DNA from: Agapetus fuscipes
Lineage: Eukaryota > Arthropoda > Insecta > Trichoptera > Glossosomatidae
Direction: 5' to 3'
DNA length: 64,000 nt
NCBI GenBank assembly: GCA_951799405.1
Contig: OX637356.1
Coordinates: 14,035,229-14,099,228 of the forward strand
This document shows, in pieces, positions 1 to 10,310 of the stretch. The notes beneath the pieces were generated by a model. The model was not told the origin of the DNA and ran no database searches. It saw only the letters and a program-made list of their open reading frames with translations. A program made the translations under genes and the position numbers. Each line of letters opens with the position of its first letter. The first letter of the stretch is position 1.

Positions 1-156
1 AGGTCAGCAAGAATTGCAGGGGTTACGTTCATTTGAGATTACTATTATATGTTTCAGGTCCACATTCGGCATATGTAAGCGCGAATTTAAGCATGTCGTC
101 ATATGGGAATGCATGTTATATGAATCTTAAATGTAATCTTATATTTGCAATTTAGA
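1..156 (+). mobile_element. LINE-A 3' UTR fragment
   Basis: Starts inside the repeat (GGTCAGCAAGAATTGCAGGG), runs through the GTCCACATTCGGC-type middle and ends at TTTGCAATTTAGAT. It is cut by the window edge. Confidence 0.75.
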
Positions 157-611
157 TAATCAGTAAAAAAATTAATTAAAAAATAGATATAGAATATAGA
201 GATACAATAAATTGAAAAAAATATAATATTTTATCCAAAATATATTTCATCCCCCGAACCAAAACTTTGGTAGTATACCCATTAAAAATTTAAGGACCTA
301 CCTGACCGTCACTTAATTGAAATGATTACTAAGGGCGCCCTCAAAGCGAGAAGAAAGGGCTCTTGTTTATTATTTTAAAATTTAAAGGACGCTTTGCCGC
401 AAACTTTTCCCTGAGAGTCCTTGAAAGTTTAATCTACAGTTTGTTAGGAGTGTATCCCTCCCCGCGTATGCTTATTAAAGAGTTAAGGACTTTGAAAAGT
501 CTTATTAAAAAGAGAATTGAATGGATCTTTTTTATTAAGATACAATATAGAATTCCAATTAAAATAAAAGTTTTTGTTTTTGTTATTAAGTATTAATTAT
601 TTTTAAATAAA
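157..611. other. No gene seen
   Basis: AT-rich. Two similar AAAATTTAA/GGAC segments around 283 and 372-390 are the only structure. A 77-codon ORF at 363 has no recognised domain. Confidence 0.5.
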
Positions 612-800
612 ATTATTTAGATTCTTGGCAGTACGTTTGTGAAAGTTCATTTTTACAAATCAAAATAAAAATTTATTTACTTGTTTAATTAACTTATGGG
701 TTTATTATATGCTCAACTAGTTTCATTAAACACCTGAAGATGGGAGGTACTGGTTCTTCCGAAACTAGCTGTGATAAAAAGAAACCTCTAAGTGAAGTAC
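612..800 (+). repeat. Ribozyme-like (Penelope-type?) repeat unit
   Basis: Left motif GCAGTACGTTTGTGAAAGTT CATT, then AT-rich spacer, then ACCTGAAGATGGGAGGTACT / GGTTCTTCCGAAACTAGC: box CTGAAGA, stem GGAGG/CTTCC, box GAAA. Tail ends with A-rich sequence. Not a foldback here. Confidence 0.5.
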
Positions 801-832
801 AATTTTCAATTTATAGTTTCTTATGATGGACA

Positions 833-1044
833 AAAAGTCCATCAAGTCTAACAGCAACTGGGTCGTGCTTGAAAATTGCGCTTTGTATGAATAATCATAT
901 TTATATACCAAAAGTCCATCCAGTCTTACAGCAACCGGGTCGTGCTTGAGAATTGGCGCTTTCTTGCGATGATCAAGCTCGTAAAAAATTCGGTCGATAG
1001 CTTAGTTGGTAGAATGCTTGCATTTCATGCCGAGAGCAAGGGTA
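833..1044 (+). mobile_element. Dimeric tRNA-type SINE, partial
   Basis: Body TCCATCCAGTCTTACAGCAA twice (a tandem partial), then the second tRNA unit (GATAGCTTAGTTGGTAGAAT, GCCGAGAGCAAGG). It is truncated at both ends. Confidence 0.7.
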
Positions 1045-1106
1045 CATACAAAATAAACCAAACCTCTCATGGTTTTTACAACTCCTGCCGCCTTTCCCTG
1101 GCTACA
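1045..1106 (-). mobile_element. LINE-A 3' UTR fragment, short
   Basis: AAACCAAACCTCTCATGG and AACTCCTGCCGCCTTTCCCT match the minus strand of the LINE-A 3' UTR. Confidence 0.5.
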
Positions 1107-1514
1107 ATAATAATAACTACACAGCTTAAATTGAACAGTTCGTCCTCAGTTGTCGTGCAGAGAAGGTGTCTCCTGAAAACGTTAGCTACGTAACTAACGA
1201 AATGTCGAGAATAAAGTAAGTTCTCTTACAACGGTTCGTCTAATATCCGATTAATTAATTTTAACTGTGTAGTTATTACAATTGTAAATAATATGTCAAA
1301 CGACCATCAAGATCAATGAATTTTAGAATAAGTGAACATAAAAGAGCATTTAGAGGTCTGACTGGGTACTCTGAGATGGCAGACCATTGTATAGAAAAAT
1401 ATCATTCCTTTGATACAACAGGAGTAAAGGTCCTCCACTCAGGGTGCAAAGTCAGACAACTTTTTGTTTTGAAACCCTCGAAATCCAATACAATTTAAAT
1501 AATATTATTAATAA
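1107..1514. other. No gene seen
   Basis: A 60-codon ORF at 1316-1498 (MNFRISEHKRAFRGLTGYSE) has no domain I recognise. Confidence 0.4.
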
Positions 1515-1979
1515 GTATCCAGAGTCATAATAAAAGAAGAGCCTGTATGAAGAAGGTTATGACTCTGGAGGAAATTAAAGAAGTATGTAAGGACAGAAAG
1601 AAATGGCGGTTGATCTGTAATGTTGGCGGCTAGGGTTTGTTAAATTGGAATTTGTTTTCTGTTTGTTGTCCATATATATTATTATTTGTTGATTTAAAAA
1701 TGTAATTTGTCATGTATGTTCCTTGACTTATAGGTTGGTATGCGGCTGACCACCCATGCTGTCAAAATGGTTCACTTTGCCAATGTTACCCCTGTCTCAG
1801 GGAAGGACGGCAAGAGTTGCAGGGTGTATGTCCATTGGAGATTTGGTTTTTATGCTGTAGGTTCACATGAGGCATATGCAAGCGCGAACTTGTACGTGTC
1901 TGGTTGTGAGAATGCATGTAATGTGAATCTCCAATGTAACATATCTTTGCAACTTAGATTAGATTAGATTAGATTAGAG
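1515..1979 (+). mobile_element. LINE-A copy: end of ORF, 3' UTR, GATTA tail
   Basis: Begins in the coding end (CCAGAGTCATAATAAAAGAA, then the segment encoding RKKWRLICNVGG), stops at GGCGGCTAG, continues with the conserved 3' UTR from CCTTGACTTATAGGTTGG (about 1720) and ends with four GATTA units. It is 5'-truncated, as usual for target-primed reverse transcription. Confidence 0.85.
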
Positions 1980-2039
1980 AATAAGCAAAGACCTAGTCCT
2001 TCTAACTAACAGTACCTGCCCGAAAAACCCCACCCACTT

Positions 2040-2190
2040 CTCTTTCCTACCTTGAATTTTAACCCTTTTGTTTTTAACCTCAGTTAGCCTCTGAAGATGG
2101 ACGGATAAAGTCCGATAGCGCTTAGGCATTGTAAACTAAAAAAATGTGAAAATAAAACCATGTTTTACAAACGTTTTTTTAATTAATATA
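2040..2190 (+). repeat. Ribozyme-like repeat unit
   Basis: CTCTGAAGATGGACGGATAA AGTCCGATAGCGC: CTGAAGA box, GGAC/GTCC stem, GATA instead of GAAA; then GTGAAAATAAAACCATG. Related to 10140-10310. Confidence 0.5.
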
Positions 2191-2534
2191 AAACATAAAT
2201 TGCCATTATTCTTTTGTATTTTTGAAAACTTAGGAACCTAATGCCGTTAAAATATTAATTAATCATAAGATGGGCCATTTTCAAAATAAAGGGGCGCATA
2301 GAAAAGTCATAAAAACCCTTTTTTGCATATTTAATAGGCCAGGAAGCTGTTTAATGCAGATTAAAACGTGGCATTTCTATCTCAGGGAGCCGAAAAACTT
2401 TTTCCCGAGAGAACCATAAAAAATGATAACTATCCGAGGGGCAGGCCTTAATCTGAAATATGAGAAGATAACAAAAAAAAAACAAAATTGTATTGTTTTT
2501 TATGATTTTATGTTATTTCTGGAAAACAATACTA
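2191..2534. other. No gene seen
   Basis: AT-rich sequence between a ribozyme-like unit and MITE m2. Confidence 0.5.
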
Positions 2535-2938
2535 TCTTGACTTATCCCTCATCGCTTGTTTGGCTTACCTACCATTTTATTCAAAGATGACCTTTCAATT
2601 AAATTATCTTAAGAATCACAGTCTTTATAATCTTAGCTATCAAGAAAACGTAAAACACGATAATGTGAGAGTTTTTTTTGTATTTTCAAAATTAATTTCT
2701 AGCATTCATAAGAAACATTGGTCCTGCAGTTAGTTGTAGGACTTATAAGCTACTTTCAAGTCTTTAAAATGACCATTTAGCAAAGCACTAACCTTTCTAG
2801 GAGCCTTACAAGACCTAGAAGCAATTTTCACAACCTAGGCCCGACTAAACTGTTACTTGGGAGTACACATGCAAACATTGCTCATGTGAAATTACCTCTG
2901 ATGGAAATAAGAAAAACAAGCACAAAAGGGACGATATT
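2535..2938 (+). mobile_element. MITE m2
   Basis: Left end TCCCTCATCGCTTGTTTGGC, core TCAAAGATGACCTTTCAATT and AAACATTGGTCC, right end AAACAAGCACAAAAGGGACG. A short unrelated stretch lies at about 2725-2850. Confidence 0.72.
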
Positions 2939-2944
2939 CTACAT

Positions 2945-3048
2945 TTGTACTTACACAATAAACCAAACCTCACATGAATATAAACCTTGCAACTCCTGCC
3001 GTCTCTTCCTGAAAACGGGGCGACATTGGCAAAAGTGACCCAAAAATA
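2945..3048 (-). mobile_element. LINE-A 3' UTR fragment
   Basis: Contains the diverged minus-strand segment AACTCCTGCCGTCTCTTCCT...GACATTGGCAAAAGTGACC. Confidence 0.65.
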
Positions 3049-3327
3049 AATTAGCAACGCTTATGCAATTTAACGTTAATCATTTAGGAATCGATTATGT
3101 TAATGCGTTGCTATGTAATTTAATTTGGATACAATTTAGATTGGTGTTGCTCTGTTTAGCGTGCTATTCTCAATTAACCAACACTTATGCACAATCCACC
3201 CTAAGCTCGTGTCACGGCAAATCGGTCAAGGAATACTCGTCTACAGACAGCTTGACCCATGACAAATCGGTCCCACGACAATTTGTCTACTAGACTATTT
3301 GGTTAACGATATTTCGCTAACTGATAT

Positions 3328-3586
3328 TCCTTGACTTATAGGTTGGTATGAGACTGACCACCCATACTGTAAAAAATGGTTCACTTTGCCAATGTCACCC
3401 TTGTTTCAGGGAATGTCGGCAAGAGTTGCAGGGCTTATGTTCATTTGAGGTTTGGATTTTATGTAAGTACACAATCAGCATTTGTATGCGCGAACTTTAC
3501 GTGTTTGTTTGTGGGCATACATCTGAGAGCTTTGAATGAATATATCCTTGCAACTTAGATTATAGATAGATATAGATAGATAAGAG
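3328..3586 (+). mobile_element. LINE-A 3' UTR, TATAGAT-tail subtype
   Basis: Full 3' UTR from TTCCTTGACTTATAGGTTGG with TGAGACTGACC and an imperfect TAGATAGATA tail. It interrupts an iterated GACAAATCGGTC-type region. Confidence 0.85.
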
Positions 3587-3593
3587 ATCGTTA

Positions 3594-3752
3594 CCACTTG
3601 TTGGGGGTCGGATCCGTATATTAATAGGAGGTTCCAGTGGCAGAACATTTCGGACAAAATCGGTTTCCAATAAGTGTGAATAGCTCCATACATAATGTTC
3701 TGCCACTGGAACCTCCGATTAATATACGGATCCGACACCCGACAAGTGGGAA
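3594..3752. repeat. Foldback (hairpin) element
   Basis: CCACTTGTTGGGGGTCGGAT, CCGTATATTAATAGGAGG and TTCCAGTGGCAGAACAT are repeated in inverted order on the right (ATGTTCTGCCACTGGAACCT...GACAAGTGG). Arms about 56 bp with a 45-bp loop. Confidence 0.85.
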
Positions 3753-4024
3753 TGGGCTATAACTCGTCCACAGACACATCGCTCACGGAAAATAGGTTAC
3801 AGGACAGTTTGTCCACACAACTTAAAGGTCAACAACATTTCGGTCACATACAATAAAATTTGGTCAAAAGACAGCTTCATTACAAAAGACTTGCTCACCA
3901 AAAAACCTTTGAAATTACTGTTGTTTTCATTCATTCTAGGATGGCGTCTGTGGGCCGTACCTTAAAGATAAAACTGAATAAGTGACATATGAAACTATCA
4001 TGGGTTCCTCAAAGAAATTGCTAT

Positions 4025-4560
4025 GTAACTGTAACTGTAACTGTAACTCTGTCGCCATTCCGCTAGGGGTGGCCAGAGCCTCTGCAGAGTTGCCTCCATT
4101 TTTTCCTATCCTGACATACCTCTTTCAATTCCTTCATATCCATCACCTTTTTCATGCATTTTCTTCTTTTACGCTCACTTTGTATATCCCATTCTTTCAC
4201 AATCTCCTCAATCTGATCACTCCATACTTTTCTCGGTCGTCCCTTCCCTCTTTTTCCTTTCACACTTTCTTTGTATACATACTTTGTCAGTCTATCATCT
4301 TTCATTCTTTCCACATGCCCAAACCATCTCATCACATTCTTTTGTACTTTAACTTTCACATCCTCTTTCAAATTACATTCTTTTTTTACCCATTCATTCC
4401 TAACTCTATCCCTCAAAGTTTTTCCTGTCATACTTCTCAAATGCTTCATTTCCACCGTACATACTTTACTCATTTCGCTATCATTCACTGTCCATGCTTC
4501 ACTTCCATACATCAAAGTCGGTAACAATATGCCATTGTGTACCGCCATTCTCTAATTGTG
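4025..4560 (-). mobile_element. LINE-B 3' end with 161-codon ORF tail
   Basis: Minus-strand ORF 4548-4063 encodes the region after the RT palm of a non-LTR retrotransposon: LPTLMYGSEAW, LRSMTGKTLRDRVRNEW, MRWFGHVERMKDD, GKRGKGRPRKVWSDQIEEI, KELKEVCQDRKKWRQLCRGS. The catalytic RT boxes are absent, so the copy is 5'-truncated. After a short UTR it ends in an AGTTAC hexamer array (TAACTGTAACTGTAACTG on the plus strand). The C-terminal block resembles that of LINE-A, so the two are related families. Confidence 0.85.
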
Positions 4561-4799
4561 CAAATAAGAACATTTAAAAAACATTGCCTTGACGTCAGTG
4601 CGTGATGACTTGCGAGGTTACCGCGGTTGTTGGCTGAAGGACGAGCCGAAGGACTGCGAAAGTAGTCGTGTTTCTTCGGTACAATCCGAAGTCTCCCGAA
4701 GCTGCACGCTGCCTGAGTTCGGGCGAGGCGCTACTCTGCTAAATTCCTTACACTTTGGATATCAATCCAATTCGGAGCTTACTAGCGCTGGTGAAAGAA
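4561..4799. other. GC-richer island, unassigned
   Basis: About 240 bp of GC-richer sequence with a 72-codon open frame (4589-4807) and small CTTCGG/CCGAAG palindromes. Could be a host exon or an element piece; no domain recognised. Confidence 0.4.
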
Positions 4800-4980
4800 C
4801 TCTATAAATACAAACGTTTTCGACTACTTCGTAGTCATCATCAGGTGATAAAAAAATAACGTTTGTGTCCTTTATATAAATAATAAAAAAAGTGAAAATA
4901 AAACAAGATTTTTTAATAACTAAATAAAGATGAATTTTCACAGTGTTAATGCACCAACCATCCAAAATACTATAAATACA
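4800..4980. repeat. Ribozyme-like unit, (GACTAC stem)
   Basis: Minus strand ACCTGATGATGACTACGAAG TAGTCGAAAACG; then plus-strand AT-rich arm and TTTTCACAGTGTTAATGCAC CAACCATCC end motif. Same family as 31605-31850. Confidence 0.55.
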
Positions 4981-5329
4981 AAATCACAGTACACCTTATT
5001 TTTAGAAACAAGTCGCCTTAAGGTCTTAAAGAATTTTGCAGAATAGCGCTTCTAGTTTCTCGACTAAAAGGATGGCATAAGGTTGACCTCCCATACTGTA
5101 AATTTTTGTAGTGGTAACATATTTTAGAAGATACTAGCTGTACCCTGCCAACCCTTGTGGAAGCTCATATGGTAACTGCTATTGTATCATGCCGCTATCC
5201 TGTTGGGGTGGCCAGTATATCTGTTGAAGTGTCTCCACTGTGTTGTGTCTTTGCACTATTCAACTTTATATATACCTCACCGTTCAGTTTTTGTAGTCAA
5301 GCCAGCCATCTATGTATGTGGTCGAATAT
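4981..5329. other. No gene seen
   Basis: A 35-bp LINE-A-like scrap at about 5068-5105 (GGTTGACCTCCCATACTG) and leading edge of the minisatellite. Confidence 0.45.
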
Positions 5330-5790
5330 CTATCGTGCCGAGTCTCTATCTTATTTATTCTATATCTCTATGTGGTGACGACCTGGTCGTTCATCCACAA
5401 ACGTGGTTTGGTCTGATCTGGTATTTAACTGCTCGATTGTCTATCTGGTCGATTATTTATCTTGCCGAGTCTCTATCTAATCGATTCTCTAGTTCGTTGG
5501 TTCTCTATGTGGCAACGACCCGGTTGTTTATCTACATACGTGGTTTGGTCTGATCTGGTATTTAACTGCTCGATTGTCTTTCTGGTCGATTATCTATATA
5601 ATCGATTCCCTATCTCTATGTGGCAACGACCCGGTCGTTCATCTACATACGTGGTTTGGTCTGATCTGATATTTAACTGTTTCATTGTTTATTTCATCGA
5701 TTATCTATCTAGCCGAGTCTCTATCTAATCGATTTTCAATCTTGTCGGTTCTCTATCTGTCGCCGACTCGGTCGTCCATCTACGCGTTTA
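5330..5790. repeat. Minisatellite, unit about 136 bp
   Basis: ACGACC(T/C)GGT(C/T)GTTCATC recurs at about 5378, 5514, 5626 and 5761; ACGTGGTTTGGTCTGATCTG follows in the first three. One unit lacks about 25 bp. It also contains CGATT(A/C)TCTATCT short repeats. The overlapping ORFs are in repeat sequence. Confidence 0.82.
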
Positions 5791-6295
5791 TCCACCCTGT
5801 CTAATGGACTAAATAATAATAATTAATCAATACACAACGGTCGGCTCGTGGAACTGAAGGGACTCTACCGACACATCTTGTGGGGAACGCATTACGGCCG
5901 AGTCATTGTGCCAAATAATTAAACCAAATAACAATCGACCGCTTCCGGCAAACCGACAGTTTTGAATGATGGCTGAAACTGAAACTTCACACAGTTACAA
6001 TATTAAATTTGATTTTCCGCTGAACTTTGCCGACAGTTTCAGCCTCTATACTTGAAAACTTTCATGACTCCCTGAAAATCAACTTAAGTTACTCAGTTTA
6101 AATGCAATATCATGCTGATTTTAAGCGAAAAAATATGTGAAAAACGAGTAGAAAAATTGTATTTTGTCAAGTAATATCCAATATTTATTTTCTACTTAGT
6201 ACTACGAGTATATTTAATTAACATGCAGTATTTTTTTTTTTTAAATAATAAAAAAAATCTCAAAAGAACAGATTCACTGATAAAAATTATAAGTA
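5791..6295. other. No gene seen
   Basis: Unique-looking, AT-rich; GTTTCAGCC/GGCTGAAAC inverted pair at about 5968-6046. Confidence 0.45.
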
Positions 6296-6374
6296 ATTCT
6301 GTTTTAAGAAAGACCTCTGTTTTAAGAAAGGATTCCACAATAATTGTGGAATCCTTTCTTAAAACAGAGGTTAT
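6296..6374. repeat. Hairpin of GTTTTAAGAAAG repeats
   Basis: Two direct CTGTTTTAAGAAAG units followed by the inverted copy; central AATTGTGGAATCC/GGATTCCACAAT stem. Arms about 30 bp. Confidence 0.75.
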
Positions 6375-6489
6375 ATTGACAAAATGGACCATTTTTTACA
6401 GTATGAGTGGTCAGTCTTATACCAAGAATAAATAAATAAAATATTAGGATGATTTGTTAAGTGAGCATTGATTTTTTTTAATAAATCAC

Positions 6490-6735
6490 ACATCAACAGG
6501 CCTGGTCGTCGCTTTAGAGAGCGCCGATTCTCAAGCATGACCCAGTTGCTGTAAGGCTGGATATATCTTTGGTGACCGGTTTTTGGTAAAGGTATATGAA
6601 TTTTTCAACCCAACCAAGACCATACTTCAATAAATAAACGGTAAATTTGTTGTGCTCCACCAGGAGTCAAACCTTTGACTTTCCATTAACGAGTCTGAAA
6701 CGATACCTCTAGACTAAGGACCAGGCAATCTATAA
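6490..6735 (-). mobile_element. tRNA-type SINE, head and body
   Basis: Minus copy: right end carries the tRNA head (TAGACTAAGGACC), left end the CTCAAGCATGACCCAGTTGC body. B box degraded. Confidence 0.75.
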
Positions 6736-7509
6736 CCAACCTATAAGTCAACGAAGCTATATAAACTTTAAGTTGAGGAAAAGTCTCCTGTAAAAAAATT
6801 GATTGGACTGTAACGAAATATCCAAAATTAAAATATTTCGTTGATTACTACTTATGGTTTGGAATAAATATCATTGGATAGGTATAGTTCATTTCCAACA
6901 AACCAGTCTAAAATTGCCTTCAACTCGACTCCCATAGATATGTATGGTAACCACGTACCGGCAATTGGCTTCTGGCATCATTCTATCACAGGAGAGAGAT
7001 ATTTTAGCCGCAAGCCTTACGAGTCCATACATATAATACGTCTTCAGATATCTCACTTGAAACACAATTCAATCATACACCATAGACGCTGGACCAAACA
7101 AAGAAGGTAAAACAAAAATAGGAGGCGAACAAACTAAAATTTTTAAAATAAGTTTCACCATTTTTTAAAACCATATTTCAAAAGTTATGTATAGCCTAAA
7201 ATATTCTTTCTTTCTTGATTTAGATCATTGATCTGTGTTTCAAAACAAAATAACTTGGTATGGCTTCATGGATCATGAAATGATGACATTCTAGCATTTT
7301 TGCATGTTATAAGAGGTCTTCTAGCTGGACGTTGCGTTGATATATTGGTATCTCATAAGCTACGATGGGTGCGAGTTTTTCATCACCCATTCTGGAGGGA
7401 TGATCTCTTCAAAACCCCCTCCTGAATCTGCCATTCATTTTGACACAAACTATCATTTGGTCCAACTCACTTGATTAAAAGGTTTGAATGAGGCTAACAC
7501 CGTGTTTTA
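6736..7509. other. No gene recognised; one open frame
   Basis: A 78-codon ORF at 6874-7110 (MDRYSSFPTNQSKIAFNSTP start) has balanced composition but no domain I know; possible host exon or chance. Confidence 0.35.
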
Positions 7510-7660
7510 AAAACTTGGAATACTATAGCCAATGCCGACCCGTTTTAGGGAAAGTCAGAAGGAGATGTAAGGTTTATGGTCATGTGAGGTTTGGCTTTGT
7601 ATGCACACATGTAGCATTTGTAAGCGTAAACTTGCATGAGCTTGCTTATGAGCATGCATA
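7510..7660 (+). mobile_element. LINE-A 3' UTR fragment, diverged
   Basis: Matches GCCAATG...CCCGTTTTAGGGAAAGTC, GTGAGGTTTGGCTTTGTATG and GCATTTGTAAGCG. It ends at a 15-bp palindromic hairpin (about 7636-7672). Confidence 0.6.
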
Positions 7661-7672
7661 AGCAAGCTCATT

Positions 7673-8250
7673 CAAGAGAGCCTTAAAAAGAGCCTTAAAT
7701 GTCAAGGGGGTTTCCCAGCTTCCAAGGGTGTTGGTGCCGTACCCTGCCGCAGATGGGACACTTTGCACCATCCCTGATTTCATTGGCAGCTACCAACGGT
7801 GGTGGTGTTTTTTTCCTGTGGAGGTTATTCATAGTTGATTAAACCTTTATAGACAATAACAAAACCAAAAATGTATTGATGTCCTAGGTCTTTTGCATCA
7901 CAAGAAGGAAGACCCGAATACAAAGATCAAAAGAGCTAAAATGACCAGATGGATAAATGTGTGGTATTTTATTTCTGTCAAAAAGTCATTGTTCGGATCT
8001 GGTGTATTTATTATCTCCCTCTCAAACGCAGAGCTCTCTCGTATAGAATACATGTAGGTACTCGTACTATATATTGAAGAAGCATCAGCAATGGTGAGTT
8101 GTGAATAGTGACTACTTATAGCTTTGCCATTCACAGCTCAATACCGACTGATAGCATTATTGTTGGCTTCACTAGCAGGCGAGAGAGTACAGTGAATATC
8201 ACTTGTAGACAAGTGAGTATAACCGGCAGTCAAGTGAGTACATCTAACGA
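7673..8250. other. No gene seen
   Basis: 7690-7800 is GC-richer (GGGTTTCCCAGCTTCCAAGG) and partly resembles SINE 3' modules; the rest is AT-rich. Confidence 0.4.
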
Positions 8251-8318
8251 ACAGACTTATACTAGTATAACTTGCATTAGGAATAGACAATAGAATCTAG
8301 ACTAAAATTTAAAATAAT

Positions 8319-8711
8319 GTCCGGACTGGTCCGCAGTCCAGTGGTAACATTCGGACTCGTAAATGAAAGGTTATGATGATGATGATGATTTGATATAGCG
8401 CCGTTACGTGAAGATTGCCACTGCAAGGGCGCTTTCTGTGCTATCGCTGCGAAGTAGTGAACATGGGTTCGAATTCCGGCGGAGCACAAAAAATATACCA
8501 TTTATATTTTCAAATATGCTCTGTGCTGGGTTGAAAAATTTAAATACCTTTACCAAAGACCGGTCACTAAAGGTCCATCCAGCCTTACAGCAATTGGGTC
8601 TTGATTGAGTATTGTATCGTATAGAACACCTCTGTGGCACTACAGCAAGTGTCAAGCCCTTAGAGTCTCTTAAACCTAGGAAGTCTCCCGCACAGGATTC
8701 CCAAAAAAAAA
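8319..8711 (+). mobile_element. tRNA-type SINE with poly(A)-type 3' module
   Basis: Head GGTCCGCAGTCCAGTGGTAA, split by an L2 fragment; B box GGGTTCGAATTCC; common body. The 3' module is CACCTCTGTGGCACTACAGC...GAGTCTCTTAAACCTAGG then A10. Direct repeats of about 41 bp flank the region. Confidence 0.82.
8366..8461 (-). mobile_element. L2-type LINE 3' terminus inserted in a SINE
   Basis: TCATCA-type tail (read as TGATGATGATGATG) then TATAGCGCCGTTACGTGAAG and GCAAGGGCGCTTTC. It splits the tRNA-like head of the surrounding SINE just before its B box. Confidence 0.8.
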
Positions 8712-8962
8712 ACAGACCTACACTAGCATAACTGGCATTAGTAATAGACAATCTCAGATATACAGACTCAGCACAATTTAGAAAATATTTTAAGGTTTAT
8801 TTGGTGGTCAATTAATTATCTCTGTGCATTTAATATACCTACCTTGACTTAGCAACTTTGCTCTCTGCAACGTGAGAAGGAAATCAAGCGGTAGTATGCT
8901 CTCCCTCAAGTAGCATGTAACCGCTATAGTAGCTTAATCCAACTTTAAAACGGAACTAATCT

Positions 8963-9118
8963 ACACATTAGTGTAACTCCCTGCCGCATTCTCCCCAAGG
9001 AGTTGCATGTGACAAGTGAACCTATTTATTTTTACAAGTAACGTGGCCGGTTTTACACCAACCACTTCTGTTGAAGTGGAGATTTACCAGCTCCTGTAGG
9101 GTCCAGTACTCATGTCTT
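8963..9118 (-). mobile_element. SINE 3' module fragment
   Basis: GTGTAACTCCCTGCCGCATT...CTATTTATTTTTACAAGTAA...CTTCTGTTGAAGTGGAG: minus-strand end of the dimeric SINE. Confidence 0.7.
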
Positions 9119-9121
9119 GTG

Positions 9122-9206
9122 ATGACACGTGTCTGTTTGCGGGCATCCATTGAATATAAATCTTTAATGTTAACATATCTTGGCAATTTAGATTATAGAT
9201 TATTAT
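9122..9206 (+). mobile_element. LINE-A 3' UTR fragment, last 85 bp
   Basis: ACACGTGTCTGTTTGCGGGC through GGCAATTTAGATTATAGATT. Confidence 0.7.
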
Positions 9207-9663
9207 GGACGTACTGATGCCATTGAATATGAGTTCGACGAATAATTGATTTACCTGTTCTTCTATTCAAAATTATAATTAATTTTAAAGAAAACTTGTT
9301 AACAAAAAAAAATGTGTTAGCAAAAGTTAAATTAAAAGGAAAAAAAAACTATGCACGACTCATTCATTTGATGGTTCAGTCGGAATGGTCTACGATAAAG
9401 CTTACACACTCACAGCGGCTGATAATGGTGCAAACAGGCTTCATATTTCACGCACGCCCACAAAGAAAATTACAGCTCTACGCCGCAATATTTCCCGGCG
9501 GCGAGGCCCGCCAGGGGTGGCTCCGTGGTCTAATGAATATCCACACCGACTTATCAATTTACACGGAAGGGTGGCGCGATTTAGGGCGTACGAAGTAAGA
9601 CATTATTTACCACCTTTGCTTAGGTTGAATATCTGTGATAAGAATATTTGAATATTTTTTCAG

Positions 9664-10106
9664 AAGGATGAAATGAAAGAAGTATGCAAGGACAGGAAGA
9701 AGTGGCGGCTAATCTGCAATGCTGATTTTTAATGTTGGTTTATTGGCTTGCTACATTTTTTGCATAATACATTTTTTACTTTTTTTGTATAGATTTATTT
9801 TTAAGGTTTTGTTGTTTTCTTATACTTAAATGTTATTTATTACTCGTATTCCTTGACTTATAGGTTGGTATGAGGCTGACCACCCATACTGTAAAAAATG
9901 GTTCACTTTGCCAAAGTCACCCCTGTTTCAGGGAATGTCGGCAAGAGTTGCAGGGCTTATGTTCATTTGAGGTTTGGAGTTTATTTGTAAGTACACAATC
10001 AGCATTTGTAAGCGCGAACTACACGTGTTTGTTTGTGGGCATACATCTGAGAGCTTTGAATGAATATATCCTTGCAACTTAGATTATAGATTATAGATTA
10101 TAGATG
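9664..10106 (+). mobile_element. LINE-A copy: end of ORF, 3' UTR, TATAGAT tail
   Basis: Codes the LINE-A end (DEMKEVCKDRKKWRLICNA), then an AT-rich spacer, then the UTR from TTCCTTGACTTATAGG with TGAGGCTGACC and three TTATAGA units. Confidence 0.85.
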
Positions 10107-10139
10107 ACTCAAAAATAAATCAATAATAATTAAATATTC

Positions 10140-10310
10140 TAGAGTTAGTGCATTCACAGAGTGAAAATTCATTTTAATTTAAGTTATAAAACTTTTTTAA
10201 AACATAGTTTTATTTCCACTTCAAACCCTAAGCGCTATCGGATTTTATCCGTCCATCTTCAAAAGCTAACTGAGGCTAACTTCAGAGGCTAAAAATAATA
10301 AAAATTGTAT
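10140..10310 (-). repeat. Ribozyme-like repeat unit
   Basis: End motif GAGTGAAAATTCATTTT at left; minus strand TTGAAGATGGACGGATAAAA TCCGATAGCGC at right. A 14-bp AACTGAGGCTAACTTCAG duplication follows. Confidence 0.5.

Larger units (their letters stand above)
3215..3905. repeat. Iterated GACAAATCGGTC-type short repeats, interrupted
   Basis: 3215-3325 and 3765-3905 hold degenerate units such as CATGACAAATCGGTCCCACG and CAACAACATTTCGGTCAC. A LINE-A 3' UTR and a hairpin element sit in the middle. Similar in style to the 26.4/28.2-kb ends. Confidence 0.5.

Noticed and set aside
3982..4524. 180-codon plus-strand ORF
   Set aside because: Antisense shadow of the LINE-B coding end; Phe/Ser/His-rich as expected of that.
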